DNA of 64,000 nt from JAEUQQ01 sp963697285 (GTDB lineage Bacteria; Acidobacteriota; Vicinamibacteria; Vicinamibacterales; JAFNAJ01), in NCBI GenBank assembly GCA_963697285.1, contig CAVONI010000011.1, positions 868,001 through 932,000 on the forward strand. Direction: 5' to 3'. The position numbers and the translations under genes were made by a program. The notes beneath the pieces were generated by a model. The model did not search any database. It saw nothing but the letters and a program-made list of their open reading frames with translations, and was not told where the DNA came from. This document shows positions 28,910 to 38,031 of the stretch, one piece after another; the stretch's first letter is position 1, and every line of letters starts with the position of its first letter.

Positions 28910-31900
28910 CTACGGCTTCATGTATTCGCGCAGGCCCACGCCTGCCAGCCCCTTCAGCCCCTCGGCCACGGCCGCCGCGTTCGCGGCGGCACCCGCCGCA
29001 TTCGTGTGCGTGTTGTCACCGACCGTGTACCACAGCGTCGACACGGCACGGCGTCCCATCTGCGCGTATCGCTCGCCGAGCGTGCGATTCAGGTCGACCA
29101 CCGGCACATGGAGTTCGGCAGCGACGCGCCTGACCAGGGCACTGTGCTCGGCCATGACGTTGTTGAACCGCCCGTCGTCGAGCCACCAGTTGCGCGGCAC
29201 CGGCGTGCAGAAGATGACTCCCGCGCCCTGCGCGCGCGCGTCAGCGACGTATTGCCTGAGGTATGCGCCAAACGTGCGCACCGTGGCGGGTGAACCGTCG
29301 CGATCGCTGAGCACCATCTCGGACTCGCCGCCCAGTGAGGTCAGGGTGCCGCGATCCATCGTGATCTCGCTCTGGTCGTTGTGGCCGAACTGCAGCATCA
29401 CGTAGTCGCCCCGCTTCATCTGGGCGAGCACGCGCCCCCATCGCCCTTCCTCGATGAACGACCGCGTGCTGCGGCCGCCCATCGCCCAGTTCAGCACCTG
29501 CAACCGGGCGGTGTCGAAGAACGGCGCCACGTGATCGCCCCATCCCTCGCCGGCGCCGTGGTTCTTCACCGTCGAGTCGCCGACCACGAACAGCGTCGGC
29601 AGCATCGCGTCGCGCAGCGTCGGATCGTCGCGCGATTTCGCCGGCGTGGCCGGCGGCACAGGCTCTGGCCCCAGCGGCACCACGGCGCCGACGGTATCTG
29701 GAAGCGCCACCAGGTTGTTGCCGAGCGTCACCTCGGGGGGCCCGGTGGCGGGCACGATCCGCACGGTCGCCGCGGCGAGCGAAGCCCCCGCGGGGATGTT
29801 CACCTTCACCATCACCGTCCTCGGTGCCAGATCCATCGGTGCCTTCATGGCGGGAATCGACGCGCGTCCGAGTTCCTGGCCATCACGGTCGGCGACGACG
29901 AGCCGCGCCGCGCGCGTGTCGACCGCGCCGAGGCTGTGCACCGTCGTCGTGACGGTCCGGCCCGACACGACGATGTCGCGCGCGGCGATACCCAGGTCAG
30001 GGCGTGTCCAGTAAGGCACGCCAGGGGTCACCAGCGTCAACTCGAGCACGGTATACGTGCCCGGCGCGAAGGTGACTTCGAGACCACCCGAGCGCTCGAG
30101 CGCGACGGACGTCGGGACCGGGCTCGTCCCGGGAAGCGCGTCGGGATCTGCCCCGGTCGCCTGCGTCAGCGTCCACGTCCCCGGCTCGACGTCCCAGGCC
30201 GTCATCTTCGCGAGCACGGGGGTGGCGCCCATGTTGTAGGCGACCACGCGCACGTGGTTCGGCGTCGCGTCGGGCACGAGAATCGCCACGCGCTCGTCGT
30301 CTCGCGGGCCGGCGAACCACCAACTCACCGCGTGACCGGGCACGTAGGCGTTGCGCACGAGTGCGACGCCGCCGAGGCGGGCGCGCTGGAGTTCGCCGTG
30401 GTTCATCTGGGCGCGGTCGGTCCAGACGCTTCCCCACGAGTTGATGAACGCGCGCACCGACGTCGCCTCGATCTGGTCGCGGTACATGGTCGCAAGATGC
30501 GACTCGTCGCCCGTCACCTGCCACGCCAGGTGTCGCGTCATCGGGTCGAGCGTGCCCTGCGCCGCCTTCACGATCTGGTCGCCCCACGTCTTCCGCAAGT
30601 CGAGGATGTCGAGGGCATTGGCCGCGATGCCACCAAGACCGCGGGGGCCGGCGTCGAGCATCGGCTGGACGTACTTCTTGTCTCCCGTCCACCGATACGC
30701 GGCCCAGAGCAGTGGCCACGTGCGCTCGCCGCCCGAGGCCTGCAGGTCGGAGTCGTCGGCGAACCGCACGCTCGCGCGCAGGCTGTAGACGCCTCTGGCG
30801 TCGGCCTTGCGGTGCGCGAGCAGTCCGTCGGCGAGTTCGAGTAGCCACTGCTTGACGCGCGGCGCGCCGTTGAAATCGACCAGCGCAATCGCCGGGTGGA
30901 GGATCAGGTACGACGAGGGCTTGGACCAGCCCCACACGCCCTCTTCGGCGACAGTGGTGCCGCTGAAGTACGACGACCGAATGTGGCGATGGCCCGCCGC
31001 GTTCACCGCGGTCAGCTTCTCGAGCGCGCGAGCCGTCTCCATGGCGCGTTCGAGGTGGATGGGCCCACCGAAGTCGAGCGCCATCACCTGGCCGAGCACC
31101 TGGATGCCCTCTTCGTAGCTGTGCAGCTCGTCGGCCTGGATGGTCGACAGCCCGTTCGTGAACATGCCCTGGTCGTAGAACGCCTCCATCTCGCGGAGCA
31201 GCGACGCCTTGATCTTCTCCGGCGTCGCGCCCATGAAGGCCGTACCCGGCCACCAGTTCGTCAGGTCGCCGTCGTCAGAGAGCCCTCCGCCGAACTCGCC
31301 GTTCTCGATCTGCCGGTGATCGATGAAGTAGTTGACGAAACGCTTCGTCGCGCGCTGCCACTCGCCCTGCCGGAAGGCCCAGGCGGGAACGCCGGCAGGC
31401 GGCGTGCTCAACGTCCGCGCCGGCCGCACCTGCTCGCGGTTGGCCTCATACCAGTACTCGCGGCCGAGTTGATGCCCGGGATCGACCGCGAACAGGTCGG
31501 TGAGATCCGTCTCGAAGCGCGTGTACAGCGACAAGCGCCGCGAGTTCGGACGCTCCTCGACCGTGTGGGCGAACAGGTCGCGTGCCTGCGTGAAGCGATC
31601 GAGCGACTGCTCGATCGTTGCGGTGTCGCGCGACGTGAAGATCAGCCGCACCTCGGCCCCCTCGAGCGATGCGGCCCCGAAGTCGGCCCCTGCGCCGGCA
31701 ATCGTCAGGTAGAGCGGCTTGTCGGCCCGGAGCACGCGATCGCGCGTGTCGAGATAGACCGTGTGCGCCACGCCCGGCTTCACCGACACGCTCACGTCGA
31801 GCATGTTGCGCAGCGGCCAGATCGGGTCCTTGACCTGGATGTTGAGCGGGAAGTACTCGCCGTGCGTTGGCTTCACGTCGAGCGCGGGCAGGTCGATCGC

Positions 31901-33542
31901 GATCCCGGCGAGCCCGCCCTGCATGTTCATCCAGCCGTAGGCATAGGGGCGGTAGTCGATCGCGCGAGCCTGGCCCGGCACGCCGCGCGCCGCACGCGTG
32001 ACTTCGTCGCGGAGATCTCCGGGGATGACGATGTGCACGATGGGCAGGCCCGGCGCCCGGGCCGCCAGGGGACGGCGCGGTGCACCGGCAGGCAACGCCA
32101 CCATCGTGGCGCGTTCGTCCGGCGCAAAACGTCCCTCGATGAACTCGCGAACGCCGCGCGTGTTCGGCTGGTCGAGTTGCGCGAGTCCGGTGAGGCGGTA
32201 CGTCAGTCGGCCGGTGCCCGACGGCTCACGCGCCGGCGTGACGTAGTACGCGCCGAATTCGCCAATCGGCGTCTCCTGCTCGACGTTCGTGAAGCGGACC
32301 GCCTGCCCCGTCACCGGTGCCGCCAGCCGATGGAACGTGCGCTCCTGCCCCCGGGGCCGCTCGAAGAGCGGCGTCGCCGTCTTCGCCTCGCGCCCGGTGA
32401 CCTGCTCGAGCGCGCCGAAGGCGGCACCTGACACTTCGAGATGGTTCCACGGCTCGTCGGGCATCAGGAAGGTCACCGCCTTGCCAGACGTCGAGTAGGC
32501 ATCCCAGTCGGGGAGCTGGAAGTAGTCGTTGCGGCCAGGCAGGCGGGAACGGTTGTAGACGCCGGGCCAGGTGGTCTCGCGGATGCCGTCGGTGCCCTTC
32601 CACCACCAGCGCTTCAGGTCGTAGACGTCGTGGATCTCGACCTTGCGGATGCGTGACCGTCGGCCCTTCGAGGGCGGGCGGTACGTCGCCCGGTCGGTTC
32701 CACCCATACCGGAACCACCACTCGTCGCGCCACGCCGACGTCGCGAGGTCGCGACCGAGCGCCGGCAGCGTTCCGGGCGCGCCGCCGCGCGACAGGTTGG
32801 CGACGTTGTCGTCCGAGAGCATGCGGTCGTAGATCCGCACCTCGTCGATGTCGCCGCCCCGCACGAAGTTGTAGGCACTCTGCACCTGGTAGGGACTGAT
32901 GATCCGCGAGTGCGGCCCGAACTGGTCGAGCGCGGCGTCGAGGCGCGTCGGTCCATCGACGGTGCCAGCGAGCGTGCCGTCGACGTAGAAGCGGATCCCG
33001 CGCGTCTCGTCCCACGCGATCGCCAGGTGCACCCAGCGATCAGGCGCCGGAAAGGCCGGCAACGTCATCGAGACACGCTGGCGCGCCAGGCTGGCGTCGG
33101 TGACGAACGCATCAAAACCGGCCTTGCCGTTGTAGTCGATGCGCAACCAGACCATGTCCCAGCTCGAGTGATCGGCATAGCCCACGCGGAAGATGGGGAA
33201 CGCGGTCGGCCCCACCGGCTCGCGTGACCGCCACGAGAACGCGAGCGTCCCGCGCTGTGCGTAGATGTTGCCCGGCGCCCAGTACGACAGTAGTTGCGTG
33301 TGTCCGCACTGCAGGGCTCCGCCTTTCGCGCCGTCCGGGATGACCGCCACATCGGCGGCGAAGTTCGGCCGCGGATCTCCGCCGGCTGCCAGGTCGGCGT
33401 CGAGGCTGCGATCGCCAGACAGGTAGAAGAGGAGCCCGGGCTGATCGGCCGGAGCCTGGCTGCGTACGCCGGTGGCCAACGCCAGGAGCAGTGCGGGAAC
33501 CCAGAAGCCGAGCCGGCGAATGATTGAGAACGTCATGCCCAT
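28910..33542 (-). CDS. Giant secreted LamG / uncharacterised / CARDB / rhamnogalacturonan acetylesterase protein (one frameshift)
   Basis: After repair about 1543 residues. In order: signal peptide (FWVPALLLALATGVRSQA); LamG concanavalin-like domain near residues 35-240 (WVHLAIAWDETRGIRFYVDGTLAGTVDG); a 700-residue unidentified region including EFGGGLSDDGDLTNWWPGTAF and an alpha-helical part; a CARDB-like beta domain (ARDIVVSGRTVTTTVHSLGAVD); and a C-terminal SGNH esterase of the CE12 type with GDSTVKNHGAGEGW, NWAMGGRSTRSF, QFGHNDQ and catalytic HTNAAGA. The frame changes at about 32651 (one extra base or two missing). ATG 33542 is chosen for the signal peptide. It probably binds and deacetylates pectic rhamnogalacturonan; the middle region may be a lyase or hydrolase, but I do not recognise it. 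Confidence 0.78.
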
Positions 33543-33610
33543 GTCCCTGCCCGGTTGACCGCGGCTCGGGGACGTGGGTCCGGCGACGGCGGCGGGTCCA
33601 TGACCTGAAG

Positions 33611-33621
33611 TGGTCAGACCA
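33611..33621. promoter_or_regulatory. GntR/FadR-type operator-like palindrome
   Basis: TGGTCAGACCA, flanked by AAG and ATC, resembles operators of the FadR branch of GntR regulators. It lies about 70 bp upstream of the LamG/esterase gene start, a plausible promoter position. Short and unsupported by a regulator gene in the window. Confidence 0.4.
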
Positions 33622-33739
33622 ATCCTGGCAGGCCTATCAGATGGCGGGACGGGAGCCCGGGTCAAGGCGCATCGACGACCGACCGGGGGGCGCCGCCCAG
33701 CGACGGGACACCGGGCGCAGCGTCTCCGCCGACCGGCGC

Positions 33740-34519
33740 CTAGCCGTACCGGCCTTCGATGTAGTCTGCCGTCTTGGGGTTCTTGGGGACGAGGAACAGC
33801 TGCTCGGTGCGGTCGTGCTCCACGACTTCGCCGAGCAGCATGAAGATGCACTCGTCGCTCGCGCGGCGCGCCTGCGACATATTGTGGGTGACGATGACGA
33901 TCGTGTAGCGCTCCTTGAGCCCGAACATCAGTTCCTCGATGGCGCGCGTGCCGTCGATGTCGAGCGCCGAGGCCGGTTCGTCCATCAGGATCACCTGCGG
34001 CTTGAGCGGCAACAGCCGTGCGATGCAGAGCTTCTGCTGCTGCTCGAGCTGCAGTTCCGTCGCCCGTACCTGCAGTCGATCCTTCAGGTCATCCCACAGC
34101 CCGACCTCGCCCAGCGCCATCTCGACGGCCTCGTCGAGAGCCGTCCGCGTCAGCGACGCGCGATCGCCGTGGATGCGCAGGCCGAACACGAGGTTTTCGT
34201 AGACCGAGATCGGCAGCGGGTTGGGCCGCTGGAACACCATGCCCACCGCCCTGCGCAGTTCGACCAGCGACACGTCAGGGTCGTAGATGTTCTTGCCGAG
34301 GACGTCGATCTCGCCCTTCGTGGTGACGTAGCCGTAGCGTTCGTTGATCCGGTTGAAGCACCGCAGCAACGTCGACTTGCCGCACCCCGAGGGTCCGATG
34401 AGCGACGTGACGATCCCCGGCTTGATCTGCAGCGTCACGTCCTTGAGGGCCTGGAAGTCACCGTACCAGAGGCCGAGGCCACGGGTCTCGATGCTGAACG
34501 CCGGCTGCTGGTCGCTCAT
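33740..34519 (-). CDS. pstB: Phosphate ABC transporter ATPase PstB1 (degenerate signature motif)
   Basis: A 259-residue ATP-binding subunit of the high-affinity phosphate importer. Walker A GPSGCGKST (residues 42-50), Q-loop VFQRPNPLP with Gln97, Walker B VILMDEP (Asp180, Glu181) and switch VTHNMSQA with His212 are all normal. The ABC signature, normally LSGGQ, reads LQLEQ at residues 156-160. It cannot complete an ATP site in a homodimer properly. The second ATPase encoded just upstream (four-base overlap) has a normal signature but lacks other residues, so the two probably work as a heterodimer. Confidence 0.92.
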   Translation of the reverse strand: MSDQQPAFSIETRGLGLWYGDFQALKDVTLQIKPGIVTSLIGPSGCGKSTLLRCFNRINERYGYVTTKGEIDVLGKNIYDPDVSLVELRRAVGMVFQRPNPLPISVYENLVFGLRIHGDRASLTRTALDEAVEMALGEVGLWDDLKDRLQVRATELQLEQQQKLCIARLLPLKPQVILMDEPASALDIDGTRAIEELMFGLKERYTIVIVTHNMSQARRASDECIFMLLGEVVEHDRTEQLFLVPKNPKTADYIEGRYG

Positions 34520-35295
34520 CCGACAATCCCGCTGACATAGTCGAAGGTGCGACGATCGGACGGCTGCTCCGAGAACACGACCTCGGTGCGATCCAACTCC
34601 ACCACTTCACCGTTGAGCATGAACATCGTGCGATCGGCGAGCCGCCTCGCCTGCTGCGTCAGGTTCGTCACGAGCAGGATGGTCACGGTCTCGCGCAGTT
34701 CCTTCAATACGTCCTCGATGCGCATCGTGGTGACCGGATCGATCGCGATCGAGAACTCGTCGAGGCACAGGATGGACGGGTCGTGCGACAGCGCCCGCGC
34801 GATCGTGAGGCGCTGCTGCTGGCCTCCCGACAACTTCGTACCGAGCGTGTTCAGTCGATCCTTCACCTCGTCCCACAGGGCCGCCTGGCGCAGGCAGCGC
34901 TCGACGATCTCATCCAGGTCGGCGCGGTTGCCCAGGCCTGACGACCGCGGCGCGAACGCCACGTTGTCGTAGATGGTGAGCGGCAGGCCGACCGGCAGCG
35001 GCGCCACCATCCCGATCTTGCGGCGCAGCCCGAAGACGTCGCGCACCCGCGACACGTCCTCGCCGTCCACGAGGATCGTGCCTCGCACCTTTCCGCCGGG
35101 CGTGAACTCGAGCGTGCGGTTCAGGCACCTGAGCATCGAGGTCTTCCCCGACTGCGCCGGCCCGATGACCCCGAGGATCTCGCCGCGCCGCACGTCGAAC
35201 GAGATCCCGTGGATCACCTCGCGACCGCCATACGACACGCGCAGGTCGCGCACGTCGATGGCCACGTCGCCGCTGACCGGCACCGCGTCTACCAT
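34516..35295 (-). CDS. Phosphate ABC transporter ATPase PstB2 (lacks Q-loop Gln and switch His)
   Basis: Second ATP-binding subunit, 259 residues from ATG 35295, which overlaps the pstA stop by seven bases. Walker A is GPAQSGKTS (residues 45-53) and the signature LSGGQ (155-159) is perfect. Walker B keeps Asp179-Glu180 but reads CLDEFSIAID. The Q-loop segment is GMVAPLPVG with Pro99 where Gln belongs, and the switch histidine is Asn211 (LVTNLTQQ). The longer upstream frame overlaps pstA and is not protein-like. It is PstB-like throughout (LNRTLEFTPG, DRTEVVFSEQP). Interpreted as the partner of PstB1. Confidence 0.88.
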   Translation of the reverse strand: MVDAVPVSGDVAIDVRDLRVSYGGREVIHGISFDVRRGEILGVIGPAQSGKTSMLRCLNRTLEFTPGGKVRGTILVDGEDVSRVRDVFGLRRKIGMVAPLPVGLPLTIYDNVAFAPRSSGLGNRADLDEIVERCLRQAALWDEVKDRLNTLGTKLSGGQQQRLTIARALSHDPSILCLDEFSIAIDPVTTMRIEDVLKELRETVTILLVTNLTQQARRLADRTMFMLNGEVVELDRTEVVFSEQPSDRRTFDYVSGIVG

Positions 35296-36173
35296 TTCTT
35301 CCGCGACCTCAGGTACACGCGCAGCGCGATGGCCGAGGAGTTGACCAGGAGCACGGCCCCGAGCAGCACGGTCGCCGTCGCGAACTGGAGCGACTCGGGT
35401 GCGCCGTTGATCTGGGTGGCCAGGTTGTAGAGGTGCGTGGCAAGCGCCATGCAACTCTCGGTGAGACGGTAGGGCAGGAGGTCGCCCTTCTCGACCGCCT
35501 TGTACATCACCGCGCCCGTGAACAGAATCGGCGCCGTCTCGCCTGCGGTCCGCGACACCTGGAGGATGACGCCGGTGAGGATGCCACTGATGGCGTTGGG
35601 CAGCACGACCGCGCGGATGGTCTGCCATCGCGTCGCACCGACGTTCCAGCACGCCTCGCGGAACGATCGCGGGACCGCGGCCAGCGCCTCGCGCGTGCTG
35701 GCAATCACGACCGGCAGGGTCATGACGGCGAGCGTCAGCGACGCGGCGAGCACCGACTGCCCCAACCCGGCCGCGAGCACGAAGGCCCCGAGGCCAAACA
35801 GCGCGTGCACGATGCTCGGCACACCCGCGAGGTTGATCACCGCGAGGTTCACCAGGCGCGTGAACCAGTTCTCGGTCGCGTACTCGTTCAGGTACACCGC
35901 GGCCAGCACGCCCACCGGCGCTGCCGCCGCCAACGCAACCACGACGAGGTAGATCGTCCCGATCAGCGCCGACCAGATGCCGCCTTCAGTCTGCATGTTC
36001 CGCGGCGGCTCGAAGAGGAACGCCAGCGAGAGCGACGGCCACGCCTTCACGACGAGGTAGACGATGATGGCGATCAGCGGCACGACGATGCAGACGGCCA
36101 TGGCCGCGAACACCGCGTGGGCGACGTGCTCGGTCCGCTGCTTGCGGAGGCTGTGCGGCGTGGCGGTGAACAT
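35289..36173 (-). CDS. pstA: Phosphate ABC transporter permease PstA
   Basis: A 294-residue inner-membrane permease with six predicted helices and the binding-protein-dependent transport loop EACWNVGATRWQTIRAVVLPNAISGILTG followed by GETAPILFTG, characteristic of PstA. ATG 36173 is three bases downstream of the pstC stop. Its end overlaps the pstB2 start. Together with PstC it forms the membrane channel. No damage is visible. Confidence 0.94.
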   Translation of the reverse strand: MFTATPHSLRKQRTEHVAHAVFAAMAVCIVVPLIAIIVYLVVKAWPSLSLAFLFEPPRNMQTEGGIWSALIGTIYLVVVALAAAAPVGVLAAVYLNEYATENWFTRLVNLAVINLAGVPSIVHALFGLGAFVLAAGLGQSVLAASLTLAVMTLPVVIASTREALAAVPRSFREACWNVGATRWQTIRAVVLPNAISGILTGVILQVSRTAGETAPILFTGAVMYKAVEKGDLLPYRLTESCMALATHLYNLATQINGAPESLQFATATVLLGAVLLVNSSAIALRVYLRSRKKW

Positions 36174-36176
36174 CGC

Positions 36177-37109
36177 CTACTTCCTCCGGACGCCGCGGAC
36201 GATGACGTCGGCGGTCAGGTTGACGGCGAAGGTGATGCAGAACAGGAGGACGCCGATCAGGAACAGCACGCGATAGTGCTCGGACCCCTTGCTGACCTCC
36301 CCCATCTCGGATGCGATGTTCGCCGTCAGTGTCCGGACGGGCTCCAGCAGGCTCGTCGGGATCTGCACCGCGTGTCCGGTGGCCATCAGCACGGCCATCG
36401 TCTCGCCGACGGCGCGACCAACGCCCAGCAACGCCGCGGCGAGCAGCCCGTTCTTCGCGGCGGGCAATAGCACGCGGTAGACCAACTGCCAGCGCGTCGC
36501 GCCGAGTGCCAGGCCGGCCTCGCGATACGAGTCGGGCACGGCCTTCAGGGCGTCCTCGCCGATCGACACGATGATGGGCACGCTCATCAGGGCCAGCAGG
36601 AGGCCGGCGTTCAGCACGTTGAGGCCGACCGACGCGTCGAACACACGGATGATCAGGTCGTTCATCACCGTGAGGCCGATGAAGCCCCACACGACCGACG
36701 GAATCGCGGCCAGCAGCTCGATGACGATCTTGAGCGTCTCGCGCAGCTTCGGCGTGCAGAACTCCGACACGTAGATCGCCGCGCCAAGGCCGAAGGGCAC
36801 CGCGATGAGCATCGCGAACGCCGTGACCGCCAGCGTGCCGGCAACCATGGCGAGCACGCCGTAGCGGATGCGCGTCACCGACGTCGGATACCACTCGATG
36901 CTGAAGAGGAACTCGCCGAGGTTGAAGTGCTCAGACGAAAGGGCCGGCAGCGCCTCGCGGAACACGAAAAAGAAGATGCCGAGGACGAGCACGATCGCGC
37001 TGACACCGCAGAGCAGGATCAGGCCTTCCATCGCCCGTTCGGCGAGGATGGCCCAGCGCGGGCGGCGGGCGCGGGGGCGTTTCGGTGACGGTGTCACGTC
37101 CGGCGTCAC
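36177..37109 (-). CDS. pstC: Phosphate ABC transporter permease PstC
   Basis: A 310-residue permease with six helices starting LILLCGVSAIVLVLGIFFF and the loop EAGLALGATRWQLVYRVLLPAAKNGLLAA followed by GRAVGETMAVLMATG, diagnostic for PstC. The periplasmic part has FNLGEFLFSIEWYPT, also typical. GTG 37109 overlaps the pstS stop (GTGA). The N-terminus is Arg-rich, orienting it in the cytoplasm. Operon order S-C-A-B2-B1 is clear. Confidence 0.94.
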   Translation of the reverse strand: MTPDVTPSPKRPRARRPRWAILAERAMEGLILLCGVSAIVLVLGIFFFVFREALPALSSEHFNLGEFLFSIEWYPTSVTRIRYGVLAMVAGTLAVTAFAMLIAVPFGLGAAIYVSEFCTPKLRETLKIVIELLAAIPSVVWGFIGLTVMNDLIIRVFDASVGLNVLNAGLLLALMSVPIIVSIGEDALKAVPDSYREAGLALGATRWQLVYRVLLPAAKNGLLAAALLGVGRAVGETMAVLMATGHAVQIPTSLLEPVRTLTANIASEMGEVSKGSEHYRVLFLIGVLLFCITFAVNLTADVIVRGVRRK

Positions 37110-38029
37110 GATGGACCTGCCTCGGTGTTCGTCCTCAGGGGCACGTAGCCGACGAGTTGCACGATGTCCTGGCCGGCCGGGGAGAGAATCCAATCCAGGT
37201 AGCGCTTCGTCTCTCCTGTCGGCTCGCCGATGGTGTAGACGTACAGCGGGCGCGCGATGGGATAGGTCCGACTCAGCGTCGAGGCCAGCGTCGGGGCGAC
37301 CGGCACCGAGTCTGCGGTCGTGGCGATCGCCAGCGCCCGCACGCCGGGCGTGGCGTAGCCCATGCCGCTGTAGCCGATGGCGCACGGCGTGTGCGACACC
37401 AGCTCGACCACCTCCTTGGAGCCGTTCAATTCCAGGGTGCCGAGCTTGAAGTCGGTCTTGGCGAGGGCCACCTCGCGGAAGAAATCGTACGTGCCCGAAC
37501 TCGACTGGCGACTGATCCGGATGATGCGGTCGCGCGGGCACGCCGTGTTGGTGACCCCCAGGTCTGACCAGCGCTCAACGGCGCCCCCTTCGGCGAACAG
37601 GGCTTTCATCTGGGCCAGTGACAACGACGTCAGCGGATTGTCCTTGTGCACGTACACGGCCAGTGCGTCGTACCCGGTCACCGTCTGCACCGGATCGGCG
37701 CCGCGGGCTGCCCTGGCCGCCTCGCGCTCGGCGGGCTTCATGGGCCGGCTGCTGTTGGCCATCTGCACCGTGCCGTCGATCAGGGCCGAGATGCCGACGC
37801 CCGACCCACCTCCCGCGACCTCGACCGAGACGTCAGGGGCCACCTTGGCGTAGGCCTCGGCCCACGCCTGGGCCACGTTGATCATGGTGTCGGAGCCGCG
37901 ATTCAGGATGACCTTGCTGGCGCCGCCCTCGCGTCCCGGCCCGCACGCCGCAGCCGACAACACCACGGCCGCCATCCCCACCGCGCACACGAGTCGCGCT
38001 CCGATCGCCCTGGTCACGTGCGGCCGCAT
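37106..38029 (-). CDS. pstS: Phosphate-binding lipoprotein PstS
   Basis: A 307-residue substrate-binding lipoprotein that captures phosphate for PstCA. Lipobox LSAAAC follows a signal peptide. Ligand-site segments are ILNRGSDTMINVAQAWAEAY, VAGGGSGVGISALIDGTVQMANSSRPM and ISRQSSSGTYDFFRE. The C-terminus LDWILSPAGQDIVQLVGYVPL is the usual one. ATG 38029 lies two bases after the phoU stop, so translation is coupled to PhoU. It is the PBP_like_2 type. Undamaged. Confidence 0.94.
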   Translation of the reverse strand: MRPHVTRAIGARLVCAVGMAAVVLSAAACGPGREGGASKVILNRGSDTMINVAQAWAEAYAKVAPDVSVEVAGGGSGVGISALIDGTVQMANSSRPMKPAEREAARAARGADPVQTVTGYDALAVYVHKDNPLTSLSLAQMKALFAEGGAVERWSDLGVTNTACPRDRIIRISRQSSSGTYDFFREVALAKTDFKLGTLELNGSKEVVELVSHTPCAIGYSGMGYATPGVRALAIATTADSVPVAPTLASTLSRTYPIARPLYVYTIGEPTGETKRYLDWILSPAGQDIVQLVGYVPLRTNTEAGPS

Positions 38030-38031
38030 GG

